64,000 nt of DNA from Actinobacillus porcitonsillarum (GTDB taxonomy: Bacteria; Pseudomonadota; Gammaproteobacteria; Enterobacterales; Pasteurellaceae): the NCBI RefSeq assembly GCF_003101015.1, contig NZ_CP029206.1:1995001-2059000 (forward strand), written 5' to 3'. Positions 47,625-58,322 of the stretch are shown here, in pieces (position 1 is the first letter of the stretch; every line of letters starts with the position of its first letter). A model generated the notes under the pieces. It had not been told where the DNA came from and did no database searches. It was given only the letters and a program-made list of their open reading frames with translations. The position numbers and the translations under genes were made by a program.

Positions 47625-49004
47625 ATGATTAGTGTATTTGATATGTTTAAGGTGGGAATTGGCCCATCAAGTTCTCATACCGTAGGACCAATGAAAGCGG
47701 CAAAATTATTTATTGATGAGCTGATTTCTAGCAATTTATTAGCCAAAACAGACCGCTTGCAAGCCCATATTTATGGTTCTCTTTCTCTCACAGGACGTGG
47801 GCATAGTACTGATATTGCCGTGATAATGGGATTGATGGGCTATTTACCCGATAATGTCGATATTGAAAAAATTGACGGCACCATTGCCCAATTAAAACAA
47901 GACAGCAAACTGCAGCTGGCAGCGGCAACGCCTGAACATTCAAAAGAAATCCAGTTTGATTTCTACCAAGATATGCCATTTCATTACGATTTCTTACCTA
48001 AACACGAAAATGGTATGACATTAAAAGCCTTTGCCGGTGAAATGCTCCTTTTAGAAAAAACCTATTATTCTATCGGGGGAGGATTTATCGTTGATGATGA
48101 GCATTTTGGACATAGCGAAGACAATGCTGTTCAAGTGCCATTCCCTTATAAGTACGCTGAAGATTTACTCAAACATTGTAAAGAACAAGGATTACCACTT
48201 TCCAGTTTAATGTGGAAAAATGAGTTAGCTTTACGTTCAAAAGAAGAGATTTCGGCTTATTTAGCGTTAATTTGGCAAACGATGGAAGCCTGTATTCAAC
48301 GAGGTTTACATACAGAAGGTTTGCTCCCCGGCTCATTAAAAGTTGTCCGCCGAGCAGCTTCATTACGCCGTACATTGGAAGCAAACAGTAAATTTAACAA
48401 CGATCCGATGCAAATTATTGATTGGGTTAATATGTTCGCCTTAGCGGTAAATGAAGAAAATGCGGCGGGCGGACGTGTTGTTACTGCGCCAACTAATGGT
48501 GCTTGTGGTATCGTACCGGCTGTATTGGCTTATTACCAACAGTTCATTGCACCATTAAATCAAGAAACCATTGAACGTTATTTATTAACCACAAGTGCGA
48601 TTGGCTCTCTCTATAAAATGAATGCGTCAATTTCAGGTGCGGAAGTGGGTTGCCAGGGGGAAGTTGGTGTTGCTTGCTCAATGGCAGCAGCTGGTTTAAC
48701 CGAAATTATGGGAGGAAGCCCTGATCAAGTTTGTATTGCCGCAGAAATTGCCATGGAACACAATTTAGGATTAACTTGCGACCCTGTTGGCGGGCAAGTT
48801 CAAGTACCTTGCATTGAGCGTAATGCGATTGCATCTGTTAAAGCTATTAACGCAAGCCGCATGGCGTTACGTTTGACAACACAGCCTCGAGTAACGCTCG
48901 ATAAAGTAATTGAAACGATGTATGAAACAGGCAAAGATATGAATGCAAAATATCGTGAAACCTCAACCGGAGGATTAGCAATTAAGATTCTGCCTTGTGA
49001 TTAA
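47625..49004 (+). CDS. sdaA: L-serine dehydratase (iron-sulfur type)
   Basis: A 459-residue [4Fe-4S] L-serine ammonia-lyase that converts serine to pyruvate and ammonia. It begins [26 protein letters not shown], the family signature. The cluster cysteines occur in [21 protein letters not shown] and VPCIERN. Both beta and alpha regions are fused in one chain as in E. coli SdaA (454). The start is the ATG at 47625, with no good Shine-Dalgarno. No serine transporter is adjacent; the following gene on the other strand is an AEC transporter. Confidence 0.95.
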   Translation: MISVFDMFKVGIGPSSSHTVGPMKAAKLFIDELISSNLLAKTDRLQAHIYGSLSLTGRGHSTDIAVIMGLMGYLPDNVDIEKIDGTIAQLKQDSKLQLAAATPEHSKEIQFDFYQDMPFHYDFLPKHENGMTLKAFAGEMLLLEKTYYSIGGGFIVDDEHFGHSEDNAVQVPFPYKYAEDLLKHCKEQGLPLSSLMWKNELALRSKEEISAYLALIWQTMEACIQRGLHTEGLLPGSLKVVRRAASLRRTLEANSKFNNDPMQIIDWVNMFALAVNEENAAGGRVVTAPTNGACGIVPAVLAYYQQFIAPLNQETIERYLLTTSAIGSLYKMNASISGAEVGCQGEVGVACSMAAAGLTEIMGGSPDQVCIAAEIAMEHNLGLTCDPVGGQVQVPCIERNAIASVKAINASRMALRLTTQPRVTLDKVIETMYETGKDMNAKYRETSTGGLAIKILPCD

Positions 49005-49027
49005 CTTTATATAGTGTTTATATTCAT

Positions 49028-49062
49028 AAAAAATCCAACAGTTATTCTCTGTTGGATTTTTT
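49028..49062. terminator. Bidirectional terminator between sdaA and the AEC transporter
   Basis: Fourteen-base-pair arms AAAAAATCCAACAG (49028-49041) and CTGTTGGATTTTTT (49049-49062) with a 7-nt loop. Confidence 0.93.
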
Positions 49063-49064
49063 CA

Positions 49065-49997
49065 TTAAATCATCTGATATAACGCAATCACTAACGGCAT
49101 TGTGATGACACAAAGCAATGTCGTTACACCATAAATGGCACTTGCTTTTTGGGCATTTTGCCCGTAGACCACAGCCATTTGCGTCACAGTGGCGGCTGAA
49201 GGACTTGTTGTCGCTAGAAAACTAATCATCGCAATAATTTCCCCATTTTTCTCAATCCAATGAGGGAAGTCTAGCCATTTGATAATGAACAATAAAATAA
49301 GCGGGATGAAAATTAAACGTAAAAAAGCGACTAAATATATCCGCTTGTCTGTCATAATTTGCTTAATCGGCATAGAGGCAATTAACATCCCAGCCACAAA
49401 CATTGCCATTGGTCCAATCATTACCGCAAGAGATGAAAGCGTACCAGAAATCACTGAAGGGAGTTTAATATGAAAAGCAAAAAGGAATATCCCTAAAATA
49501 ATTGCCAAAATATTAATGTTAAAAATAATATTTTTGAGTGAAACATTTGCCTTTCCACAAAGAAGTATTCTTAAATGCGACCAAAACAATAAGTTCTGAA
49601 TAACAATAAAGCCTGTTGAATAAATTACCCATTCTGCCCCAAATAATGAGGCAACAATAGGAATAATTAAATTACCGGAATTTGAGTAAATTGAGGCAGC
49701 ATGTTCTAAATTATCTAATTTAAAAATAGGTTTAATTATTTTACCAATTAAAATTAATAAACCACTTAATAAAATTGCCATCACAAATGAAAGGGCGATC
49801 CCCTTTATAATTTCAGGCGAATAGTCAATTTGAAAAGCTGTAATTAAGGTTGCAGGGCTAATGATATAAAGCCCAATAACAGAAAGCGGATAACTTTCTT
49901 CTGATTTCAACAAATTAAATTTAACAAGCGCATAGCCTAATAACACTATCAATGTCAATTGCGTTATTTTATTGGCGAGTAGCAAGGCAATATCCAT
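49065..49997 (-). CDS. AEC-family transporter
   Basis: A 310-residue inner-membrane protein with about ten hydrophobic segments and the auxin-efflux-carrier fold: NSGNLIIPIVASLFG with the conserved Asn in the first half, and GPMAMFVAGMLIAS and TTSPSAATVTQMA in the second. Bacterial members transport malate, malonate or other carboxylates and amino acids; the substrate is not predictable here. It starts one base after the fdhD stop, so it is cotranscribed with fdhD, which makes formate or another C1/C3 acid an attractive but unproven substrate. Confidence 0.82.
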   Translation of the reverse strand: MDIALLLANKITQLTLIVLLGYALVKFNLLKSEESYPLSVIGLYIISPATLITAFQIDYSPEIIKGIALSFVMAILLSGLLILIGKIIKPIFKLDNLEHAASIYSNSGNLIIPIVASLFGAEWVIYSTGFIVIQNLLFWSHLRILLCGKANVSLKNIIFNINILAIILGIFLFAFHIKLPSVISGTLSSLAVMIGPMAMFVAGMLIASMPIKQIMTDKRIYLVAFLRLIFIPLILLFIIKWLDFPHWIEKNGEIIAMISFLATTSPSAATVTQMAVVYGQNAQKASAIYGVTTLLCVITMPLVIALYQMI

Positions 49998-49998
49998 A

Positions 49999-50829
49999 TC
50001 AATCTCCTAACATTAGCCGTCTTTTTCCGGAATAGACCGTACCTTTTCCTTTTCGAGTAAAACCAATGAGCGTAAAGTCATTTTCTATTGCCATTTTGGC
50101 TGCCATTTCTGTGGTAGCTGAAATAGCACAAAGCATTTCAATGCCAACTGCTAAACTTTTTTGTACCATCTCAAAACTTGCCCGACTGGTTACAAAAACA
50201 AAACCTATTGGCTCATTATTTTTGGCATACCAGCCAAGTAATTTATCTAATGCGACGTGCCGCCCCACATCTTCTCTAATTGCTAATAGATTTCCCTCTG
50301 GCGAGAAAAACGCTGCTGCGTGGCTTGCGCCCGTCTCTTTTGCTAATTGTTGTTTTTGTTCTAATTGCGCTAAACAGCGATCAAATAATAATGGATTAAC
50401 CTTTTGTAAGCGGTCTGATTTTTTGCTTAATTTGCTACTTTGTTTAACTTGTTCTAACTGCTCTACACCACAAATACCGCACCCTGTTCTGCCTGCCATT
50501 GAACGGCGTTTTTCTTTTAATTCCACAAAACGACGTGTTGCAATTTCTAGTTGAATTTCAATCCCATCACATTGCTCAAGAATATCGATACCGTAAATTT
50601 CAGATTTTTGTTGTACAATCCCTTCTGCCAATGAAAAACCAATAGCAAAATCTTCAAGATCATTTGGTGTACACATCATAACCGTATGAGAAATCCCGTT
50701 ATAAACTAAAGCAACGGCTATTTCACTAATCAATTTATCCTTGCAATCAGAGCTCGTTATTTGTTGATTATTTAAACTCAAGCGAGTAGCATTTATTTCA
50801 TCATAACTATTCATAGCTTTACCACACAT
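49999..50829 (-). CDS. fdhD: Formate dehydrogenase sulfurtransferase FdhD
   Basis: A 276-residue protein that transfers sulfur from IscS to the molybdenum cofactor before its insertion into formate dehydrogenase. The CxxC motif is in [11 protein letters not shown] (about residues 117-127). [29 protein letters not shown] and [16 protein letters not shown] are family signatures. The ATG at 50814 (MNSYDE) is an alternative start; neither has a clear ribosome site. It is divergent from fdnG, its client. Confidence 0.94.
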   Translation of the reverse strand: MCGKAMNSYDEINATRLSLNNQQITSSDCKDKLISEIAVALVYNGISHTVMMCTPNDLEDFAIGFSLAEGIVQQKSEIYGIDILEQCDGIEIQLEIATRRFVELKEKRRSMAGRTGCGICGVEQLEQVKQSSKLSKKSDRLQKVNPLLFDRCLAQLEQKQQLAKETGASHAAAFFSPEGNLLAIREDVGRHVALDKLLGWYAKNNEPIGFVFVTSRASFEMVQKSLAVGIEMLCAISATTEMAAKMAIENDFTLIGFTRKGKGTVYSGKRRLMLGD

Positions 50830-50977
50830 TAAAAATAAAAATTATTATCAATCACTTTATTTGGTTAAAAATAAATTAAAACATAAAACCAATAATGTAT
50901 TAGTTTTATTAAATTTACTAATATTGAGGTATGGCTTATTATATATAAAGGTAAATAATAACCTAACTTTGAAAATA

Positions 50978-50993
50978 ATGACAAAATTGTCAT
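50978..50993 (+). promoter_or_regulatory. Inverted repeat in the fdhD-fdnG intergenic region
   Basis: ATGACAA-AA-TTGTCAT: 7-bp perfect arms around a 2-nt centre, 82 bp upstream of the fdnG start. It is a plausible operator for an anaerobic regulator, but it is not a good match to the FNR consensus TTGAT-N4-ATCAA, so the binding protein is not identified. Confidence 0.45.
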
Positions 50994-51074
50994 ATTTATA
51001 CTAAGGTTAATTTTACATTTTTTAAGGCAATATTGGCAAAATTCATTGCTGATATATTTTCATAGGAGTGATTT

Positions 51075-54000
51075 ATGCAGGTCTCTAGACGTAAGTTTTT
51101 CAAGATCTGTGCAGGTGGTATGGCAGGGACTTCCGCTGCAATGCTTGGTTTTGCTCCGGCAACGGCTCTCGCTGCTGCCCGTGAGTATAAGCTATTGCGT
51201 GCAAAAGAAACCCGTCAATCCTGTACATATTGTGCTGTAGGCTGCGGTATGTTGATGTATAGCCTCGGAGATGGTGCGATGAATTCACGTGGTAAACTAT
51301 TCCACGTTGAAGGCGACCCAGACCATCCTGTAAGCCGTGGGGCATTATGTCCTAAAGGTGCTGGGGTTTTAGATTATGTAAACAGCCCAAACCGTTTACA
51401 ATACCCTGAATATCGTGCACCGGGTTCTGATAAATGGGAACGCATTAGTTGGCATGATGCTATTCATAAAGTGGCCAAATTATTAAAAGAAGACCGTGAT
51501 GCAAACTGGGAATCAACCAATGCCGAAGGCACCCCAGTAAACCGTTGGACAACAACAGGTTTCTTAGCGGCTTCTGCAGCAAGCAACGAAACAGCACTGA
51601 TTACCCAAAAATTTGGTCGTGCATTCGGGATGCTTGTATTAGATAACCAAGCGAGTACCTGACACGGACCTACGGTAGCAAGTCTTGCTCCAAGTTTCGG
51701 TCGCGGTGCGATGACCAACCATTGGGTTGATATCAAAAATGCAGACGTGGTTGTAGTAATGGGCGGTAACGCCGCTGAAGCTCACCCTGTCGGCTTCCGT
51801 TGGGCTATTGAAGCGAAAAAACAAAACGGTGCGAAGTTAATGGTGGTAGATCCACGCTTTAACCGTACGGCTTCTGTGGCTGATTTCTATTCGCCTATTC
51901 GTTCAGGTACTGACATTACCCTTTTATTAGGTGTTATTAAATACCTATTGGATAATAATAAAATCCAACACGAATACGTGAAACACTATACAAATGCAAG
52001 TTTCTTAATCAACGAAAACTTTGGCTTTGAAGATGGTTTATTCACAGGCTACGATGAAACTAAACGTACCTATGATAAATCAACTTGGTCTTATCAATTA
52101 GATGAGAACGGTCAACCAAAACGTGATTTAACCTTGCAAGATCCACGTTGTGTAATCAATTTATTGAAAAAACACGTTGAACGTTATACACCGGAAATGG
52201 TTGAACGTATCTGTGGTACGAAGCAAAAAGCCTTCTTAGAATTTGCTGAAACCATTGCTTCGACGGCAACGCCTGAAAGAACAACAACGTTCTTATATGC
52301 ATTAGGTTGGACACAACACACTGTGGGTGCACAAAATATCCGTACTATGGCAATGATCCAGTTACTATTAGGTAACATTGGTATGCCGGGCGGTGGTGTA
52401 AACGCATTACGTGGACACTCAAACGTTCAAGGTACAACAGATATGGGATTATTCCCATCTATGTTACCGGGCTATATTCCATTACCAATTGAAACAGATA
52501 CCTCTTTAGAAGCATTTTTAAACCGTATTACACCAAAAACAATGGTTGAGGGTCAGGTAAACTACTGGCAAAACACACCTAAATTTATGGTGAGTATGTT
52601 AAAAGCTTTTTATGGCGAAAATGCAACGAAAGAAAATGAATTTGGCTTCCATAATCTTCCTAAACAATACAAGAAGAAAATGGATCATATGCAATTCATT
52701 GATTTAATGGATCAAGGTAAAGTCAATGGTTATATCTGCCAAGGTTATAACCCGTTAGCGTCTTATCCAGATAAAAACAAGATCTCAAGTGCATTACGTA
52801 AATTGAAATTCCTTGTGATTTGCGATCCACTTGCGACAGATACATCTGAATTCTGGAAAAATCACGGCGAATTTAACGATGTAAATCCGGCTGATATCCA
52901 AACAGAGGTCATTCGTTTACCAACCATCTGTTTCGCGGAAGAAGATGGCTCAATTGCTAACTCAGGTCGTTGGTTACAATGGCACTGGAAAGCCTCTGAA
53001 CCACCAAAAGAAGCAAAACCGGATGTAGATATTCTTTCAGAAATTCGTGAAGTGATGCTTGAAATGTATCATAAAGAAGGCGGTCCTTCGATTGATACCA
53101 TTGAAGCAATGACATGGAATTACGCTAACCCATTAGAACCAAAAGCAGATGAAATTGCAAAAGAAAATAATGGCTACGCTTTAGAAGATCTTTATGATAC
53201 AAGCGGTAATTTAATTGCGAAAAAAGGCGAATTGCTATCAAGCTTCGCTCAACTTCGTGATGATGGTACAACTTCATCCGCAATTTGGATTTATACCGGT
53301 CAGTGGACGCAAAAAGGTAACCAAATGGCAAACCGTGATAACTCGGATCCATCAGGCTTAGGTAATACGTTAGGTTGGGCATTTGCTTGGCCAGCAAACC
53401 GCCGTATTATTTATAACCGTGCATCCGCTGATTTATCAGGTAAACCTTGGAACCCTAAACGTCAGATTGTGAAATGGAATGGTAAAAACTGGAACTATAT
53501 TGATGTGGCAGACTACGGTACTGCACCGCCAAATAGTAATGTAACACCATTTATTATGCAGCCTGAAGGGGTAAGCCGTCTCTTTGCTTTAGATAAACTC
53601 GTTGATGGTCCGTTCCCTGAGCATTACGAGCCGATTGAAACGCCAATCGGTACGAACCCACTTCACCCGAATGTGGTATCAAACCCGGTTGCTCGTATTT
53701 TAGAGAATGACAAAGACCGTTTCGCCAAAGATGCAAGTGAGTTCCCTTATGTTGGTACAACTTACCGCTTAACAGAACATTTCCACTTCTGGACGAAACA
53801 AGCTGAGCTCAATATGATTGCTCAACCAGAGCCATTCGTTGAGATTAGTGAAGATCTTGCCAAAGAAAAAGGCATTGCTAACGGCGATACTGTTAAAGTA
53901 AGTTCTAAACGTGGCTTTATTAAAGCGAAAGCGGTAGTTACAAAACGTATGAGAACGTTAGAAGCAGATGGTAAGAAAATTCATACCGTTGGTATTCCAA

Positions 54001-54140
54001 TCCATGGTGGTTTTGCAACCGTAGGTAAAAAATCTTACTTAGCAAATACCTTAACGGGTCGTGTGGGTGATGCAAATACCCAAACACCGGAATACAAAAC
54101 GTTCCTTGTAAACATTGAGAAAAGTACGGAGGCACTATAA
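51075..54140 (+). CDS. fdnG: Formate dehydrogenase-N alpha subunit, selenocysteine-containing
   Basis: A 1021-residue periplasmic molybdenum enzyme that oxidises formate to CO2. In frame codon 196 (51660-51662) is TGA and is read as selenocysteine: the flanks [16 protein letters not shown] match E. coli FdnG, where Sec is also residue 196. The frame is otherwise open from 51075 to 54140. A twin-arginine signal (SRRKFFK, residues 4-10) sends the folded enzyme through Tat. An N-terminal [4Fe-4S] site ([17 protein letters not shown]) precedes the bis-MGD-binding domains. GGAGTG precedes the ATG. It overlaps fdnH by one base. In Haemophilus the same gene is called fdxG. Automatic annotation will split it into two ORFs. 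Confidence 0.96.
51660..51698 (+). promoter_or_regulatory. Selenocysteine UGA codon with SECIS hairpin
   Basis: Downstream of the UGA, AGCA (51677-51680) and TGCT (51686-51689) form the upper stem around loop AGTCT. This resembles the bacterial SECIS loop recognised by SelB, including the GU of the loop, about 15 nt after the UGA. Confidence 0.8.
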
Positions 54141-55045
54141 TGTCAGCAGTTCAAGATCAAAACATTATTAAAATCTCCGCAACTTCAGGCGTAACCCCTC
54201 CACCACATGCACGTAATCACGTGGTGGAAGTGGCTAAACTCATCGATGTTTCAGCTTGTATTGGTTGTAAAGCATGTCAAGTTGGCTGCTCAGAATGGAA
54301 TGATATTCGTGCGCCACAAGAAGATTGTGTGGGAGTGTATGACAATCCTCGTGATCTGAATGCCAAACAATGGACGGTCATGAAATTCAACGAAGTGGAA
54401 GAAAATGACCGCTTAGAATGGCTTATTCGTAAAGATGGTTGTATGCACTGTGCAGAACCGGGCTGTTTAAAAGCTTGCCCTGCACCGGGAGCCATTATTC
54501 AATATGCTAATGGTATCGTGGACTTCCAATCGGATAAATGTATTGGCTGTGGTTACTGTATTGCAGGCTGTCCATTCAACATTCCTCGTATGAATGATGA
54601 AGATAACCGAGTGTACAAATGTACACTTTGTGTGGACCGAGTGAATGTGGGTCAAGAACCGGCTTGTGTGAAAACCTGTCCAACAGGCGCAATCCGTTTT
54701 GGTTCAAAAGAAGAAATGCTACATTATGGTGAACAACGTGTTAAAGATCTTAAATCACGTGGTTACCCAAATGCTGGTGTTTATAACCCTGAAGGTGTTG
54801 GTGGTACACACGTTATGTATGTATTACATCACGCAGATAAACCAGAACTCTATTCCGGTTTACCGAAAGATCCAAGCATCGACATTACCGTTGAGCTTTG
54901 GAAAGACGTGTTAAAACCAGTTGCCGCCGTTGCAATGGGTGGTTTAGCGTTAGCTGAAATTGCTCACTATGTAACAGTCGGACCAAACATCGAAGAAGAT
55001 GTTGAAGATCATCATGAACACGCTGAAGGAGGAAAACATGAGTAA
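54140..55045 (+). CDS. fdnH: Formate dehydrogenase-N beta (iron-sulfur) subunit
   Basis: A 301-residue electron-transfer subunit with four [4Fe-4S] clusters, visible as [35 protein letters not shown] and [22 protein letters not shown]-terminal transmembrane helix at about residues 254-275 ([21 protein letters not shown]) anchors it to the periplasmic face next to the gamma subunit. It overlaps fdnG by one base and fdnI by eight. Confidence 0.96.
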   Translation: MSAVQDQNIIKISATSGVTPPPHARNHVVEVAKLIDVSACIGCKACQVGCSEWNDIRAPQEDCVGVYDNPRDLNAKQWTVMKFNEVEENDRLEWLIRKDGCMHCAEPGCLKACPAPGAIIQYANGIVDFQSDKCIGCGYCIAGCPFNIPRMNDEDNRVYKCTLCVDRVNVGQEPACVKTCPTGAIRFGSKEEMLHYGEQRVKDLKSRGYPNAGVYNPEGVGGTHVMYVLHHADKPELYSGLPKDPSIDITVELWKDVLKPVAAVAMGGLALAEIAHYVTVGPNIEEDVEDHHEHAEGGKHE

Positions 55046-55721
55046 GAAAATTGAAATTTCTAACGATACAAAAATCGTTCGTCATAAACCGCTTGCTCGT
55101 GTGAGTCACTGGTTCTTAGTGATTGCTTTCTTTATGACGATGTTTACCGGGGTTGCTTTCTTCTTCCCTGATTTTGCATGGTTACATGAAATTTTAGGTA
55201 CGCCACAATTAGCACGTGCAATCCACCCGATTACGGGGATTGTGATGTTTATTGCTTTTATTATCATGGCATTCATTTACTGGCATCATAATATTCCAGA
55301 AAAAAATGACATCAAATGGGCAATGAACGTGACCGAAGTGCTAAAAGGTAATGAACACGCCGTCGCCTATAACGGTAAATATAACTTTGGTCAAAAAATG
55401 TTATTCTGGACATTAATTTTGGCAATGTTTACCTTATTGATTACTGGCATCATCATGTGGAGAAAATACTTCTCAGATAACTTCTCCATTACGACATTAC
55501 GTATTGCCATCTTGCTTCACTCGGCAAGTGCATTTGCTCTCTTTACCGGTATCCTTGTACATATGTATATGGCATTCTGGGTAAAAGGCTCTATTCGTGG
55601 TATGGTTGAAGGTTGGGTAACTGTCCGTTGGGCGAAAAAACACCACCCGAAATGGTATAACGAAGAAGTAAAACCAGAGCTTGAAAAAGAACTGGCAAAA
55701 CAGGCTGAACAAAGCAAATAA
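55038..55721 (+). CDS. fdnI: Formate dehydrogenase-N gamma subunit (cytochrome b556)
   Basis: A 227-residue membrane cytochrome that passes electrons from the beta subunit to menaquinone. It has four membrane helices with haem-ligand histidines in [27 protein letters not shown] and LVHMYMAFW. The start is the ATG at 55038 with GGAGG just upstream, giving an 8-bp overlap with fdnH. The frame is open further upstream but that is fdnH sequence. Confidence 0.95.
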   Translation: MSKKIEISNDTKIVRHKPLARVSHWFLVIAFFMTMFTGVAFFFPDFAWLHEILGTPQLARAIHPITGIVMFIAFIIMAFIYWHHNIPEKNDIKWAMNVTEVLKGNEHAVAYNGKYNFGQKMLFWTLILAMFTLLITGIIMWRKYFSDNFSITTLRIAILLHSASAFALFTGILVHMYMAFWVKGSIRGMVEGWVTVRWAKKHHPKWYNEEVKPELEKELAKQAEQSK

Positions 55722-55742
55722 GTAACCGTTTAGCTTTAAGGA

Positions 55743-55775
55743 TAAGTGCGGTATTCTTACCGCACTTTATTTTTA
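55743..55775 (+). terminator. Terminator formed by a Haemophilus-type uptake pair
   Basis: TAAGTGCGGTA-TTCT-TACCGCACTTT followed by ATTTTTAT. The arms are AAGTGCGGT, the Haemophilus influenzae-type uptake core, not the ACAAGCGGT core used elsewhere in this window. Confidence 0.88.
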
Positions 55776-55843
55776 TCGAACATCTCTTCCTAAGCTCTTT
55801 TTGATAAGAGAATTTAGGAAGATAAATCAATAGAGAATAAATT

Positions 55844-56761
55844 ATGAGTATTCGAATTTTACCTGAAAACGAAATTAAACAAGCCGCACACTCCTTTGAA
55901 AATCCGCCACTTTTATTTGCAAATCCGAAAAATCTCTATTTTCGCCGTGCTAAACGCTTGCGTGATCTTGCGCAAAATAATCCTTTTGCCGATTATTTAG
56001 AGTTTGCCGCAAACTTAGTCGAAGTACAGCTTGATTTACTTGAAAACAAACCTATTGCAAATTACACGGAAAAATTAACCGCTTGTATCGAACATTCACA
56101 AGGCGAAAAGCCGTTAAATGCTAAAAATTTTAAACGCTCCGATGAATGGCGGGAGCTTCTATTAGCACTACTAGAAAAATTCAAACCCTACGCTAATGAT
56201 AACGTCTTACCTACCATAGAATGGTTAGAAAAAGCGGCTAATTCAGAGCTTGATAAGCTCGCAGACGATCTCTTAAACGAGCGCTACGAGCTTGTTGGTG
56301 CAGATAAAGCGGTTTTCCTTTGGGCTGCACTATCTTTATATTGGACACAGCTTGCTCAACAACTACCACGCAATACACGAACAGAAGTCGGCGAACGTCA
56401 TACTTGCCCGGTTTGCGACTCTGCACCGATCGCAAGTGTTATCCATTTTGGAAATACACAAGGATTACGCTATTTACATTGCTCACTTTGCGAAAGTGAA
56501 TGGCATATGACACGTTCACAATGTTCAAATTGCGATCAAAGCGGTAAGTTAGATTACTGGAGTTTAGAAAGCGTTGAAGCCCCTGTTAAAGCAGAAAGCT
56601 GTGGAGATTGTGGCAGTTATCTTAAAGTGATGTATCAAGAAAAAGATCCTCATGTTGAACCTATTGCTGATGATTTGGCAACGCTTTTCCTTGATGCCGA
56701 AATGGAACAAAAAGATTTTGCACGAAGTGGCATCAACCCATTTTTGTTTCAGGTAGAATAA
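55844..56761 (+). CDS. fdhE: Formate dehydrogenase accessory protein FdhE
   Basis: A 305-residue cytosolic rubredoxin-like protein required for assembly or export readiness of the formate dehydrogenase-N complex. The conserved cysteine pairs are [28 protein letters not shown] and CGDCGSYLK in the C-terminal half. It follows fdnI across a terminator and has its own start region, as in the Haemophilus fdx locus. Confidence 0.94.
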   Translation: MSIRILPENEIKQAAHSFENPPLLFANPKNLYFRRAKRLRDLAQNNPFADYLEFAANLVEVQLDLLENKPIANYTEKLTACIEHSQGEKPLNAKNFKRSDEWRELLLALLEKFKPYANDNVLPTIEWLEKAANSELDKLADDLLNERYELVGADKAVFLWAALSLYWTQLAQQLPRNTRTEVGERHTCPVCDSAPIASVIHFGNTQGLRYLHCSLCESEWHMTRSQCSNCDQSGKLDYWSLESVEAPVKAESCGDCGSYLKVMYQEKDPHVEPIADDLATLFLDAEMEQKDFARSGINPFLFQVE

Positions 56762-56767
56762 AAATAA

Positions 56768-56910
56768 GGGTACTACATTAGTACCCTCATCAATATATAA
56801 AACAAAAAAACTCTTAGGCATAGTAGAAAAATCAAAATCAACTCTTTTGTTAAGATGCCTAAAGGTAAATTTTCAGTAGTCTAGCCACTAAAAAGTGGCT
56901 TTTATTATTT
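56768..56910 (+). other. Intergenic region with two hairpins, possible small RNA
   Basis: GGGTACTA-CAT-TAGTACCC (56768-56786) directly follows fdhE but has no T-run. A second stem, GCCACT-AAAA-AGTGGC (56884-56899), is followed by TTTTATTATTT and looks like a + strand terminator. Between them TTAGGCAT (56812-56819) and ATGCCTAA (56854-56861) are complementary. A short transcript ending at the second hairpin is possible; I see no convincing promoter. Confidence 0.4.
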
Positions 56911-57441
56911 GACTATTTGTGGTACGTTACCAGCCTTTATATATGAAATATACCATTTTATATTTTTAATATCTTCTGGAGTTAAAGTTCTCTCTAAATA
57001 ATATTGAGTACCACTCACTCGTACAATAATGGAATTTGCATTAGAGAATAAATCAATTAACTCATCTGATACAACAAAATTTTGGTTTTGAACTACACTT
57101 AGCCCAAAAGAACTGGTATTAGCAATAGCCAAATTATTAAACGTCAAAATTTTCCCATCTACATTAAATGCAATAGATTGAGGGAAAAGAAGTTTTGAGC
57201 TTGCACTTATCCAACGCGTATGGACTTCCCAAGATAGATTATTTTCTTTTCTAAACGCATGTATATTAAATGTTCCAATACCAGGTCCACCAAAGTCATT
57301 TTCTTGGTAATAGAGATCACCACTAAAATAATGCTCAACGCCTGGTGCAAAATTATCTGGCTTAGCTTTGTAAGCATCAAACTTACCTAGTGAACAAGCC
57401 GATAAACAAATTATGCTAAAAATAAAAAATAATTTTTTCAT
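56905..57441 (-). CDS. Hypothetical lipoprotein
   Basis: A 178-residue protein with a lipoprotein signal peptide (MKKLFFIFSIICLSACSLG, lipidated Cys16). The mature part appears beta-rich (FNIHAFRKENNLSWEVHTRW, ILTFNNLAIANTSSFG, SIIVRVSGTQYYLERTL). I do not recognise the family. It is monocistronic, with a 384-bp AT-rich region upstream. Confidence 0.72.
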   Translation of the reverse strand: MKKLFFIFSIICLSACSLGKFDAYKAKPDNFAPGVEHYFSGDLYYQENDFGGPGIGTFNIHAFRKENNLSWEVHTRWISASSKLLFPQSIAFNVDGKILTFNNLAIANTSSFGLSVVQNQNFVVSDELIDLFSNANSIIVRVSGTQYYLERTLTPEDIKNIKWYISYIKAGNVPQIVK

Positions 57442-57825
57442 ATATTTTCCTTAAATAAAGTTATCTAAATTTTTCAAATATAAGAAATGTAATAATTTAT
57501 AGAAAATCAAACCTAATCTTACATTCCTCAATTAAAATTATAGAACCTATTAGATTAATTTGACCTTAAATTCTTTTACCTCAAAATCTGTTTTTCATCA
57601 AGTAATTTTGCTATCAACGAACTGCTATAGTTCATTTCCTTGATAGGTTCAATGATACTTATAATACATTAATTGCTTACCTAAGTCAGCAATGTACTGC
57701 AACTAAATCCATATAAATTTTTTCTTAAATATCATTTAATAAAATTCTAGCAAGCCTAGTGCTAAATCCTCTATCCTTTGAGATACCCAAATTAGCCAAA
57801 TTTACCGCTTATACATTTTCAAAAC
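57442..57825. other. 384-bp AT-rich intergenic region
   Basis: No credible ORF on either strand. One nested imperfect hairpin is visible: outer arms CTATCAA (57611-57617) and TTGATAG (57640-57646), inner arms GAACT (57619-57623) and AGTTC (57629-57633). It is upstream of the lipoprotein gene on the reverse strand and downstream of greB. It may hold a regulatory leader or gene remnant; nothing more can be supported. Confidence 0.5.
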
Positions 57826-58314
57826 CTAATATAACCCCGATTTCTCATACCAAATTTTATTGATAAACCACATCACTTTACCAACCGGTGTTTCTACCGT
57901 GATTTCATCGTCCTGCATTTTGCCAATCAATGCACGGGCAACTGGCGAATCAATCGAAATCCAATTCTTCGCTGGATCAAACTCATCACACCCAACAATA
58001 CGGTATTGTTCCACTTCGCCTTCTTCATTTTCTAATTCAACCCAAGCACCAAAAAAGACCTTACCTTCTTGTTTGGGATGATAATCGACAATTTGTAACA
58101 CTTCCAACCGTTTAGATAAAAAGCGAACACGGCGATCAATCTCTCTTAAACGGCGTTTGCCATAAATATATTCCGCATTCTCACTACGGTCACCTAAAGC
58201 AGCTGCATCTGAAACAGCTTGAGTAACTTTTGGACGTTCTTCTTTCCACAGAAATTTTAGTTCCTGATCTAACGCCTGCCAACCTGCACGAGTAATATAA
58301 TTTGATTTTGCCAT
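57826..58314 (-). CDS. greB: Transcription elongation factor GreB
   Basis: A 162-residue secondary-channel factor that stimulates RNA polymerase to cleave backtracked RNA. The N-terminal coiled coil carries the acidic tip (ALGDRSENAEYIYGKRRLREIDRR, with Asp/Glu at the end), and the C-terminal globular domain has SPVARALIGKMQDDEITVETP. The YIYGKRRLREID segment marks GreB rather than GreA. It lies 8 bp after pepB. Confidence 0.95.
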   Translation of the reverse strand: MAKSNYITRAGWQALDQELKFLWKEERPKVTQAVSDAAALGDRSENAEYIYGKRRLREIDRRVRFLSKRLEVLQIVDYHPKQEGKVFFGAWVELENEEGEVEQYRIVGCDEFDPAKNWISIDSPVARALIGKMQDDEITVETPVGKVMWFINKIWYEKSGLY

Positions 58315-58322
58315 CTCTCTGC

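Noticed and set aside
51660..51710. Apparent frameshift or truncation splitting fdnG into two ORFs
   Set aside because: The frame is continuous through a single TGA at codon 196 with the Sec context and SECIS of FdnG, so it is a selenocysteine codon, not a lesion.
57442..57825. Missed small gene or tRNA remnant upstream of the lipoprotein
   Set aside because: No ORF with a ribosome site and no cloverleaf could be drawn; only a nested imperfect hairpin is visible.
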